The position numbers and the translations under genes were made by a program. The notes under the pieces are model-generated. The model ran no database searches and was not told the DNA's origin. It saw only the letters and a list, made by a program, of their open reading frames with translations. DNA of 6,160 nucleotides from Candidatus Iainarchaeum sp. (lineage in GTDB: Archaea; Iainarchaeota; Iainarchaeia; Iainarchaeales; JAAZKV01), in the NCBI GenBank assembly GCA_018691995.1, contig JABHJM010000087.1, positions 1 through 6,160 of the forward strand. Reading direction: 5' to 3'. Each line of letters begins with the position of its first letter. Position 1 is the stretch's first letter. Positions 1 to 6,160 of the stretch are shown piece by piece.

Positions 1-1962
1 AATGCAGATATTATTCTTAAAAGTGGAAGCACAACAAAAAGCCTTTCAAATATTGTTTCAACTAATGGAACAATGTGTATTGGAGCTGGAGCAGGATCAA
101 CACAAAGAAGCGGAAGCAGTAATGATGCAGCTGGAGCATACTCAACTGTAAGTGGAGGTTGTAACAATTATGCTGGAGCATCTTATTCAATTGTTGGAGG
201 AGGAAGAGACAATTGTAACTCAGGATCCTATTCAACAATAAATGGTGGTTGTAAAAACCATTCTGATGGAGGGCAAGGGAACACAATCCTTGGCGGAGAC
301 AATAATTGTACAAGCTCAGTTAGTACTTGTTCTACAGTTGGAGGAGGATTAAATAACAGAACAGCAAATGGTTATTCAACTATAATTGGCGGAGCCTACA
401 ATGACTCACTGTATACTGGAACAGTAGTTGGAGGAGGATGCAGAAATATAATTTGTAATAGTAGTACTTATTCCGGAATACTGGGCGGGTATTGCAACAA
501 AGTATGCCATACGAAATCATTCGTAATTGGGGTAGATTTATGTTCAAATGCTAATTGCAGAACTTTTGTAAATAGCATGAATGTTGCTGGTCTTGATGGA
601 TCTATTTGTGCATCAAATGGAGTACTTGTAACAACTTCAGATGAAAGACTAAAAAACCTTTGCGGAGAATACTGTGATGGATATTGCATTGTAGAAAAAA
701 TTGTTCCAGTACAATACGACTGGAAAGACGAGACACTAAACTCTCCTGGAAAAATAAATATTGGATTTACTGCACAAAATGTAAAAAATGCAATTCCAGA
801 AGCAGTAACAGAAAATAAAAAAGGATTCTACAATTTAGACACAACACCCATACTTGCATCATTAATTAATACAACAAAAGAACACAACAAAAAAATATTA
901 AAATTAAGAAAGAAACTCGCAGAACTAAAAGGCGAATCACCTAATCTAATTGATACTCAGAAGAGAGATAATTTGAAAAAAGTTTTAATGGGCGGAGCAA
1001 TAATTGGTGCTGGAATGATTGGGCTTTCAAAAGTTGCAAAGGCAGATGTGATTCTTAAAAGTGGAGGCAACACAGAAACTCTAACAAATCTTTCATGCAG
1101 TACTTTAATGTGCGTTAATGGAACAAATTCAACAGAAAGAGATGGAAATGGTAATTCTGCAACTGGTTCTTATAGCACTATTAGCGGAGGAGCAAACAGT
1201 CAGGCATCTGATAGCTATTCAACTGTTGGCGGAGGAAATACCAATTTCGCCTTAGGTACTGATTCTACAGTTAGTGGTGGAAAAAGTGGTTTAGCAAGTG
1301 GATGTTATAGTGCTGTTGGAGGCGGAGGGCAAATGGGTAATTGTGCCTCTGGAGCATATTCAACAGTTCTTGGTGGAATAGATGTCAGAGCAACAAATAC
1401 ATATTCGACCGCAAGTGGTTATCTAAATTATACAAAAGGATGTTCTTCAACAATAATTGGTGGAAGCCTTAACAACATCTGTACCACAGCACATTGCTCG
1501 GGGATACTTGGCGGCACAGAAAATAAAGTGTGTCATTCAAATTCATTTATAGTTGGTTCAAATTTATGTACAAACGCAAGCTGTAGAACCTTTGTAAATA
1601 GTTTAAACTTAGAAGGATTAAGCGGAACAATAACTGCAAGCAGTGGAGTATTAACAACAAGTTCTGATGAGCGCCTAAAAAATATTTGCGGAGAATACTG
1701 TGATGGATATGGTGTGATAAAAGAAATACAACCGGTTAAATTTGATTGGAAAGATAAAGTTCTAAATAAATCAGGAAGAATAAACATCGGATTCACCGCA
1801 CAAAATGTGCAAAATGTAATTCCTGATGCAGTAGCAAAGAACAAAGAAGGATATTATAGTCTGGATAATACCCCAGTATTAGCAGCATTAGTAAATACAA
1901 CAAAAGAGCACAATAAGAGAATCAAAGATTTAGAAAAAAGATTCTCTAAAATAAAGAAATAG
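1..1962 (+). CDS. Repetitive fibre/adhesin-like protein with two tandem S74 self-cleaving chaperone modules, 5' partial
   Basis: The frame is open from base 1 to the TAG at 1960-1962 (653 residues visible; numbering from base 1), and the true start is upstream. The first in-frame ATG (73) is not credible, because residues 2-24 already align with the second module (ADIILKSG versus ADVILKSG). Each module has about eight glycine-rich repeats of YSTVxGGxNN type, resembling trimeric YadA-type heads. A Cys-containing neck follows, then a peptidase S74 / endosialidase-type intramolecular chaperone. In that family the chaperone trimerises a fibre and then cuts itself off. The signature SDERLK occurs at residues 213-218 and 555-560, keeping the Ser and the Lys five residues later that form the family's dyad. 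NIGFTAQNV and a Pro-containing xPxAV motif follow, then a Lys/Glu-rich coil. The protein is probably extracellular or on a virion. The product type is confident, but host receptor and biological setting are unknown. The internal chaperone and signal-like segment are unusual. Confidence 0.85.
   Translation, partial: NADIILKSGSTTKSLSNIVSTNGTMCIGAGAGSTQRSGSSNDAAGAYSTVSGGCNNYAGASYSIVGGGRDNCNSGSYSTINGGCKNHSDGGQGNTILGGDNNCTSSVSTCSTVGGGLNNRTANGYSTIIGGAYNDSLYTGTVVGGGCRNIICNSSTYSGILGGYCNKVCHTKSFVIGVDLCSNANCRTFVNSMNVAGLDGSICASNGVLVTTSDERLKNLCGEYCDGYCIVEKIVPVQYDWKDETLNSPGKINIGFTAQNVKNAIPEAVTENKKGFYNLDTTPILASLINTTKEHNKKILKLRKKLAELKGESPNLIDTQKRDNLKKVLMGGAIIGAGMIGLSKVAKADVILKSGGNTETLTNLSCSTLMCVNGTNSTERDGNGNSATGSYSTISGGANSQASDSYSTVGGGNTNFALGTDSTVSGGKSGLASGCYSAVGGGGQMGNCASGAYSTVLGGIDVRATNTYSTASGYLNYTKGCSSTIIGGSLNNICTTAHCSGILGGTENKVCHSNSFIVGSNLCTNASCRTFVNSLNLEGLSGTITASSGVLTTSSDERLKNICGEYCDGYGVIKEIQPVKFDWKDKVLNKSGRINIGFTAQNVQNVIPDAVAKNKEGYYSLDNTPVLAALVNTTKEHNKRIKDLEKRFSKIKK
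127..501 (+). repeat. Eight coding repeats of the first fibre head (about 15 residues each)
   Basis: Residues 43-167 contain eight imperfect units built on a pattern of small residue, YST, two hydrophobic residues, GGG, variable residue, NN. The spacing is about 42-54 nt. The glycines and the YS/ST pair are the best conserved positions. Such units form stacked left-handed beta-roll heads in YadA-type trimeric adhesins and in many phage fibres. Many units carry a Cys just after the glycines or just before the next repeat, which the YadA archetype does not have. The periodicity is at protein level, as the DNA copies are diverged. Confidence 0.85.
637..945 (+). other. First peptidase S74 intramolecular chaperone domain (internal)
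   Basis: The domain begins at Ser213 (codon 637-639) in TSDERLKN. Endosialidase-type chaperones cut just before this Ser, assisted by the Lys five residues on (Lys218). Further family marks are the PVQYDWKD segment, NIGFTAQNV, IPEAV, and a C-terminal TTKEHNKKI leading into a Lys/Glu/Leu-rich coil. These domains normally end the protein, but here another 340 or so residues follow. If cleavage occurs, the first fibre would be released with a C-terminus at residue 212. The chaperone would stay joined to the second module. Confidence 0.8.
961..1044 (+). other. Module junction: internal signal-peptide-like segment with candidate TTG start
   Basis: Residues 326-348 read as two lysines, a Gly/Ala/Ile/Met-rich hydrophobic core of about 15 residues, then SKVAKA followed by Asp. 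This is the layout of a secretory signal peptide with an AKA cleavage site. An in-frame TTG at 973-975 would place Met immediately before the two lysines. A purine-rich GAGAG at 963-967 lies five bases upstream of it. Initiation here would give a separate protein of 329 residues. The window's first residues (NAD) match the end of this segment (KAD), so the first module probably has the same lead-in just upstream of base 1. A transmembrane anchor, or an inert leftover of gene fusion, are alternatives. Confidence 0.55.
1159..1527 (+). repeat. Eight coding repeats of the second fibre head
   Basis: This second set of about eight units has the same pattern and period as the first head (residues 387-509). 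Glycine pairs or triplets follow YST, DST or SST. It ends in the same SGILGG unit followed by NKVCH as the first set. Equal repeat number and matching ends show that the whole module was duplicated, not just single units. Cysteines are fewer than in the first head and lie at partly different units. Confidence 0.83.
1663..1959 (+). other. Second peptidase S74 intramolecular chaperone domain (C-terminal)
   Basis: Ser555 (codon 1663-1665) opens SDERLKN, with Lys560 as the expected dyad partner. PVKFDWKD, NIGFTAQNV and IPDAV follow, and a Lys/Glu-rich coil ends at the stop codon, which is the normal C-terminal position for this family. By hand count, about two thirds of aligned residues are identical to the first chaperone. 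All motif residues are conserved in both, so neither copy looks decayed. Confidence 0.83.
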
Positions 1963-1965
1963 CCC

Positions 1966-1972
1966 TTTTTTT
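1966..1972 (+). terminator. Oligo-T tract after the fibre stop codon, possible terminator
   Basis: Seven T residues begin three bases after the TAG stop. I see no stable GC-rich stem before them, so this is not a classical bacterial intrinsic terminator. T-rich tracts alone can terminate archaeal transcription. It could equally be chance in AT-rich DNA. Confidence 0.25.
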
Positions 1973-1995
1973 AGCAATCAGATATAAACATTTCT

Positions 1996-2001
1996 AAGGA
2001 G
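1996..2001 (+). promoter_or_regulatory. Ribosome binding site AAGGAG of the glycosyltransferase gene
   Basis: AAGGAG ends ten bases before the ATG at 2012. It is the strongest Shine-Dalgarno match seen in the window and supports that start. The TATAAA at 1983-1988 just upstream could be part of a promoter. It lies so close to the start that any transcript from it would barely include this site, so I do not call a promoter. Confidence 0.75.
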
Positions 2002-2011
2002 AATTTTTACT

Positions 2012-5000
2012 ATGGGGAAGGGAAAAAAAAGGATTAAATCTATCCACGGCGGACCATTTGTAGTATTTTCTATTTCTGGAGGAATTGGAAAAAACATAAT
2101 GGCAACAGCAGTAATCGCCTCAATAAAAAAACAACACCCAAAACACAAAATTGTAATAGTAACTGCTTATCCAGAAGTTTATTTAAATAATCCAAAAGTT
2201 TATCGCGTTTACAAATTTGGAAACACCCCTTACTTTATGGAAAATTATGTGCACGATGACACATTAGTAATGCAATCTGACCCATATCATGATGACTCTT
2301 TTATCCATAAGAAAAAACACTTAATCAAATCCTGGTGTGAAATTTATGATGTCAAATGTTCAACAAAACAACCCGAACTTTATCTAACGGAAAGTGAAAT
2401 CGATTTTGCAAAACAAAGATTCACAAGAAGAAAACCATTGTTTATAATACAAACAACTGGTGGAGGAGCAACCCCTGAAAGTCTACAATATTCCTGGGCA
2501 AGAGATATTCATCCGGCGCAAGCACAAAAAATTGTTGACAAAATGAACAAAACACACCACGTAATGCAAATAAGAAAACCAGAACAAAGAGGCCTTGACA
2601 ATTGCGAATCTGTTTCTGCTCCATTAAGAGAATTATTTGCTTTGATTGCAATAAGTGATAAGAGATTATTTATTGATAGTTTTGCTTTCCATTGTGCAAC
2701 TGCATTTAAATTGCCTTCAACAATATGCTGGATAGGAACAAAGCCCGAAGTATATAGTAATAAAATACACACTAATATTATCCCTAAAGGAAAAAAGAAA
2801 TTTATACATGGCATTGATAAATATATGGAAGACACTCCTTGGGCTGGAGAAAAATTATACGAGTGCCCATATGACGTTGAAAATATTTTTTCTGTTCCAA
2901 AAATAATCGCAGCAATAAAAAAACAAGCAAAAAATAAAAATGTAGCTGTTTGGGAAGAAAGAAAAATTAAAGTACCTATCAAAGGCTCTTCAAGAGAAGT
3001 TTCTAAAACTGAAAAAACTCAAGGTACAATTGACCAAGTTATTCCAGAACAAGAAGTAGAACCAGTAATTCATGATCAAGCTCCAACACTTAGTCAGACA
3101 AATATTCTTGCAGCCCTATCACAAAATTATTTGAAAAAAGTAAATCTTGATTATGCTTTTTCAACAACCTACGGCTTTCACAGAGGAGGATGGGATTATG
3201 CCCTAAGACAATTACAATACTTAAATCATCCTAATGGAATAAAAGTTGATGGCTTAATAGAGAATAAATTCTTCTGGGGAAATTATCCAGGGGATGCAAA
3301 CAACAACCCCCAACCACATAACACTCCATGGATTGGTTTTACCCACACTGTCACAGACATCCCTGCTTGTTTTGAAAAAGGAGCGTCTCCAAAAGAATTT
3401 TTTAAAACAGACTTGTGGAAAGATAGTGTAAAAAATTGCAGAGGCTTATTTTGTTTATCAGAGTACCACAAAAAGTTACTTGAAAAAGAAATTGATATTC
3501 CAATTGAAGTTTTGACTTTGCCAGCTCAAAGAACAAATGTTTTATTCGATCTTGAAAAATTTAAGAAAAATAAAAAGAAAAGAATTGTTCAAATTGGTTA
3601 CTGGTTAAGAAAACTTAATTCAATTTATTTATTAAAGACAAAGACGCTGAAAAAAACAATGCTTATCTCAAGAATGGATGGGATGACTGAAAAAGCAATG
3701 GAGAAAGAAAGGAAAAAACTTGGAGTGAAAATTAACAAAAAAAGTGTTGAGATGATTGATTATTTACCTGATGAAGATTATGATGAATTACTTTCAGAAA
3801 ATATTATTTTCCTTGATTTGTACGACACTGCCTCAAACAATGTAATTGTTGAATGTATTATGCGAAACACCCCCGTTCTAACTAACCCACATCCAGCAAC
3901 AGTTGAATATTTGGGAAAGGATTATCCTCTTTATTTTAAGGATCTAAAAGAAGCTGCTAAAAAAGCAAATGATTTGGAATTGATAGAGAAAGCACACGAA
4001 TACTTGAGTAAAATAGATAAGAGAAAATTCAACGAAAAATATTTCTTAGATTCTTTTGCAAATTCAAAAATTTATAATTCTCTTCCTGATGCAACAAAAA
4101 TAAGAGACAATTATATTGATGAATATTTTGACAAAATTTATTATATTAATCTTGATAGAAGAACAGATAGAAGAGAAGAAATGGAAGAAGAATTAGAAGA
4201 GGCAAACATAAATACAGTAATGCGTGTTCCTGGAATTGAGATTACAGATAAAGAGTTCAAAAAATTAGATAAGAGTTATTACGAGAATTTCAGAGGACTA
4301 AAAACAATTGAGGACAAAGAAAAATTTGAGAAAAGATATATCAAAGCATCAATAGGAGTAAGACGCGCACACCTAAACTGCATAAAAGATGCGAAGAAAA
4401 AAGGCTATAAAAAAATACTTATTTTAGAGGACGATATTGTAATTGACAAAAATGCAAATGTCTTATTTTATAATATAATACATGAAGTCGGAGATGATTG
4501 GCAATTATTATATTTAGGTGGAGATTATTGGGGAGGAAATGTTACTTTCCAACTATCAAGTTATGCTCTTGATGAAACAGTGTATGATTACATAATTGAA
4601 AATATGGAAGAATCTGGGATGGAAGATGATTTTTTCTTTGTGGAAAATGTACAGAAAAAATTCAAGAATTTTAGAGCAACTCCGATGCTAATGTGGCAGA
4701 CAAAAAAAGATTCTGATATCCCAACAAGAGAAATTTGTGCTGGAAACAAAAAATGCAAGAAGAAAAAAACAAAAAATAAGACAAATAAAAAAGTAAAAAT
4801 GAAGCACATAATTGCCCTGCCTTTTTGGAACGAGAGTGAAGTAGAGAACTTTGAAAACCTTTCAAAAATATGGCCTCTATTTTCAACTAAAAATGTTGAT
4901 TATGAATTTTTACTTGTTGCAAGAGGAGATTGTGAAGCAGATACAACAAAACTTGAAGAAAATCTTTCAAAAATAAAAAAAGTAACAAAATTCGTTTGTC

Positions 5001-5533
5001 CTTCACAAGTTTTGACAAAGGACCATAAATTTGAGAACAGCATGAATATGTTCATTGATGCTTCAGAATATATTTTAGAGAACTATGAAAATGATAGTGG
5101 TTTCTTTTTATGGTTTGAAGGAGATATGCTTCCAACGAGTAAAAACTGGCTGGAAAAAATTCACAACGAGTGGGTTGAAAGTAATGTGAAATTAATGGGT
5201 TATCAAATAACACACCAGAGAATAGATTCGAGAGCAATTGTACAGCATATGAATGGAGGAGGCTGCTACTCAAAAGATCTCTTAGATTTAATAACAAAAG
5301 AATCTATTATTGACGGAGTCGTTTTTGATTTAAATATTCTTGGAGAACTTATTAAAGCAGGATATGATTTCAAGGATTCTAATTTATGGGATTTTAGATT
5401 AGACGCTGAATGTGTTCCAATTAAAATGAATAAACCTTTTAGAAGAGGAAAAGCAATAATGCACGGACCAAAAGATAAAAAAGATTATAATAGATTTTTG
5501 AAATTACTAGAAAAAGAATGTAAGGGGAAATAA
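2012..5533 (+). CDS. Four-domain glycosyltransferase (GT9-like, GT4-like, GT25-like, GT-A-like)
   Basis: This 1173-residue protein has no signal peptide or membrane segment and is probably cytoplasmic, building a glycan step by step. Unit 1 (about 15-300) is like GT9 heptosyltransferases, with GGIGK at 23-27, SWARDI at 161-166 and DSFAFHCATA from Asp222. Unit 2 (about 363-695) is GT-B/GT4-like, with a GFHRGGWDY loop at 388-396 and an acidic DLYDTASNNVIVE ending at Glu614. Unit 3 (about 704-912) is GT25-like, with YYINLDRRTDRR at 710-721, EDD at 806-808 and a closing SDI. Unit 4 (930-1173) looks GT-A-like, with a PFWNES opening, EGD at 1036-1038, NGGGCYSKD and a late HGP at 1151-1153. Flexible linkers lie near 300-362, and a Lys-rich one near 911-930. 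The start has a good ribosome binding site. Donor and acceptor sugars cannot be read from sequence. Units 1 and 3 are assigned with most confidence, and unit 4 with least. Confidence 0.85.
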   Translation: MGKGKKRIKSIHGGPFVVFSISGGIGKNIMATAVIASIKKQHPKHKIVIVTAYPEVYLNNPKVYRVYKFGNTPYFMENYVHDDTLVMQSDPYHDDSFIHKKKHLIKSWCEIYDVKCSTKQPELYLTESEIDFAKQRFTRRKPLFIIQTTGGGATPESLQYSWARDIHPAQAQKIVDKMNKTHHVMQIRKPEQRGLDNCESVSAPLRELFALIAISDKRLFIDSFAFHCATAFKLPSTICWIGTKPEVYSNKIHTNIIPKGKKKFIHGIDKYMEDTPWAGEKLYECPYDVENIFSVPKIIAAIKKQAKNKNVAVWEERKIKVPIKGSSREVSKTEKTQGTIDQVIPEQEVEPVIHDQAPTLSQTNILAALSQNYLKKVNLDYAFSTTYGFHRGGWDYALRQLQYLNHPNGIKVDGLIENKFFWGNYPGDANNNPQPHNTPWIGFTHTVTDIPACFEKGASPKEFFKTDLWKDSVKNCRGLFCLSEYHKKLLEKEIDIPIEVLTLPAQRTNVLFDLEKFKKNKKKRIVQIGYWLRKLNSIYLLKTKTLKKTMLISRMDGMTEKAMEKERKKLGVKINKKSVEMIDYLPDEDYDELLSENIIFLDLYDTASNNVIVECIMRNTPVLTNPHPATVEYLGKDYPLYFKDLKEAAKKANDLELIEKAHEYLSKIDKRKFNEKYFLDSFANSKIYNSLPDATKIRDNYIDEYFDKIYYINLDRRTDRREEMEEELEEANINTVMRVPGIEITDKEFKKLDKSYYENFRGLKTIEDKEKFEKRYIKASIGVRRAHLNCIKDAKKKGYKKILILEDDIVIDKNANVLFYNIIHEVGDDWQLLYLGGDYWGGNVTFQLSSYALDETVYDYIIENMEESGMEDDFFFVENVQKKFKNFRATPMLMWQTKKDSDIPTREICAGNKKCKKKKTKNKTNKKVKMKHIIALPFWNESEVENFENLSKIWPLFSTKNVDYEFLLVARGDCEADTTKLEENLSKIKKVTKFVCPSQVLTKDHKFENSMNMFIDASEYILENYENDSGFFLWFEGDMLPTSKNWLEKIHNEWVESNVKLMGYQITHQRIDSRAIVQHMNGGGCYSKDLLDLITKESIIDGVVFDLNILGELIKAGYDFKDSNLWDFRLDAECVPIKMNKPFRRGKAIMHGPKDKKDYNRFLKLLEKECKGK
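4733..4801 (+). other. Lysine-rich, poly-A linker between GT25-like and GT-A-like units
   Basis: After the GT25 closing SDI motif, the protein runs through a stretch made almost only of Lys, Asn and Thr. It then resumes at Met930 (ATG 4799-4801) with KHIIALPFWNE, which reads like the natural start of a glycosyltransferase. The DNA has an A7 run (4763-4769) and A6 runs (4771-4776 and 4787-4792). No convincing Shine-Dalgarno site precedes the ATG. The likeliest reading is a linker left by fusion of two genes. Confidence 0.6.
5522..5527 (+). promoter_or_regulatory. Ribosome binding site AAGGGG inside the end of the glycosyltransferase gene
   Basis: AAGGGG lies eight bases before the ATG at 5536, within the last codons of the preceding gene. 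The stop (5531-5533) sits between the site and the start, a layout typical of translational coupling within an operon. Confidence 0.65.
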
Positions 5534-5535
5534 GT

Positions 5536-6160
5536 ATGAGAGAAATTCCAGTTTTTTATCACATTCCAAGATGTGCAGGAACATTCCTTAAATTTAATGT
5601 GATGATTCCAAGCTTGCGCAAAAACCATCAAAAAGAGAATGATGAATTAAAACAAACAAACAAAGAAATACCCTGGTGCCAACTCATTCGTTTTGATTTG
5701 AATTTAGACAGTTCGTTAGTGATGCCTGGAAAAATAACTTTTATTGTTAGGACTGCAATGAATAAATTGTTTTGTCCCAAATTTGAAAACACTGTTACAA
5801 TTGATAAATTCAAAGAGTACTTAGAGAAAGATTTGGTCATGATTGTTGGTGCAACAATAAATCCGATCCGGGGCAGCTTTAATCAAAGTGTTGAACTTAT
5901 AGAAGATTTTTGCAAAATGTCTTCCTGCAAACCAAAGTATTTTACTCTTATGAGAGACCCTTTTGAATGGCATAATTCTTTTTTTCACTATCTAAGAGAT
6001 GTTGGAAAATGGGAGCCAACATATGGCTTTTTTGAGAACACTACATTTAAAGAATATTTAACCTCTGAAAAAATATCTGATGGTTGGTTGATAAGAAATT
6101 TAAATGAAATACCAAATGAAAAACCCCTAACAGAAAAAGACTATGAAAAAGCAATTGAAA
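5536..6160 (+). CDS. Sulfotransferase-like protein, 3' partial
   Basis: The frame is open from ATG 5536 to the window end (208 complete codons). Start choice rests on the AAGGGG site and the two-base gap from the previous stop. The N-terminus, VFYHIPRCAGTFLK (residues 6-19), matches the 5'-phosphosulfate loop of PAPS-dependent sulfotransferases, usually HIPKxxGTS. The usual Lys is Arg12 here. A second motif, FTLMRDPFEWHNSFFHYL (136-153), matches the 3'-phosphate-binding region. Arg140 and Ser148 are eight residues apart, as in known sulfotransferases. The family transfers sulfate from PAPS to a sugar or other hydroxyl. Closest in style are the carbohydrate (Sulfotransfer_2-like) enzymes. Residues 20-135 are not recognised. 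Placement directly behind the glycosyltransferase suggests a glycan acceptor. The Lys-to-Arg change leaves activity uncertain, and a P-loop protein of other function is possible. Confidence 0.7.
   Translation, partial: MREIPVFYHIPRCAGTFLKFNVMIPSLRKNHQKENDELKQTNKEIPWCQLIRFDLNLDSSLVMPGKITFIVRTAMNKLFCPKFENTVTIDKFKEYLEKDLVMIVGATINPIRGSFNQSVELIEDFCKMSSCKPKYFTLMRDPFEWHNSFFHYLRDVGKWEPTYGFFENTTFKEYLTSEKISDGWLIRNLNEIPNEKPLTEKDYEKAIE

Noticed and set aside
73..75. ATG at 73 as start of the fibre gene
   Set aside because: The frame is open to base 1, and the residues before this Met align with the corresponding part of module 2, so the gene starts upstream of the window.
127..501. Regular spacing of about 45 nt suggesting a CRISPR-like or satellite array
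   Set aside because: The units are multiples of three, diverged at DNA level and conserved as protein (glycines, YST), with no constant repeat and variable spacer structure. They are coding repeats.
468..1844. Two mutually similar minus-strand open frames at 468-689 and 1533-1844
   Set aside because: They lie antisense to the two duplicated neck/chaperone regions. Their similarity follows from the sense-strand duplication, and they show no recognisable domain of their own.
1983..1988. TATAAA as promoter of the glycosyltransferase gene
   Set aside because: It is a common string in AT-rich DNA with no clear partner element, and its distance to the ribosome binding site leaves little room for a leader.
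2442..2982. Overlapping minus-strand frames of 69 and 157 codons, the longer rich in hydrophobic residues
   Set aside because: They are fully antisense to the GT9-like unit. Phe/Leu/Ile richness is what reverse reading of A-rich Lys/Asn codons gives, so they are shadows.
4588..5297. Minus-strand hydrophobic frames resembling membrane proteins
   Set aside because: They are antisense to Lys-rich coding sequence. TTT/CTT runs arise from AAA/AAG codons, and the sense frame has clear GT25-like and GT-A-like motifs.
5628..5840. Minus-strand frame of 70 codons
   Set aside because: It is antisense to the sulfotransferase-like gene, which has family motifs on both sides of it and an uninterrupted frame.

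Overview
The window is AT-rich, and all supported coding is on the + strand. It holds three consecutive genes: a 5'-truncated repetitive fibre protein, a very large multi-domain glycosyltransferase, and a 3'-truncated sulfotransferase-like gene. Arg is mostly AGA, Ile often ATA and Gly often GGA, and both visible starts have purine-rich Shine-Dalgarno sites. This fits a low-GC prokaryote or a virus of one. Self-cleaving fibres and large glycosyltransferases are frequent in large phages and other large viruses, so a viral or prophage-like origin is the leading guess. A low-GC archaeon or bacterium with surface-decoration genes cannot be excluded. No taxonomic marker, integrase, capsid or terminase gene is present.

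Region 1 (1-1962) is one open frame entering from upstream. It encodes two diverged copies of the same module, offset by 1038 nt. Each module has a short lead-in, eight glycine-rich head repeats of about 15 residues (YadA-head-like), a Cys-containing neck, and a peptidase S74 / endosialidase-type intramolecular chaperone with a short coiled coil. Between the modules, the frame passes through a stretch that looks exactly like an N-terminal signal peptide. The frame therefore looks like two once-separate genes joined, or a polyprotein with two self-cleavage sites.

Region 2 (1963-2011) is a 49-bp gap with an oligo-T tract and a good ribosome binding site. Region 3 (2012-5533) encodes 1173 residues with four apparent glycosyltransferase units in series: GT9-like, GT4-like GT-B, GT25-like, and a GT-A-like unit after a lysine-rich linker. 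Region 4 (5536-6160, continuing beyond the window) starts 2 bp after the previous stop. It encodes a protein with both PAPS-binding motifs of sulfotransferases, although the usual P-loop lysine is arginine.

Taken together, the locus reads as a surface fibre gene next to enzymes able to build and sulfate a glycan. Whether the glycan goes on the fibre itself is inference. No RNA genes, CRISPR arrays, insertion sequences or origins were seen.
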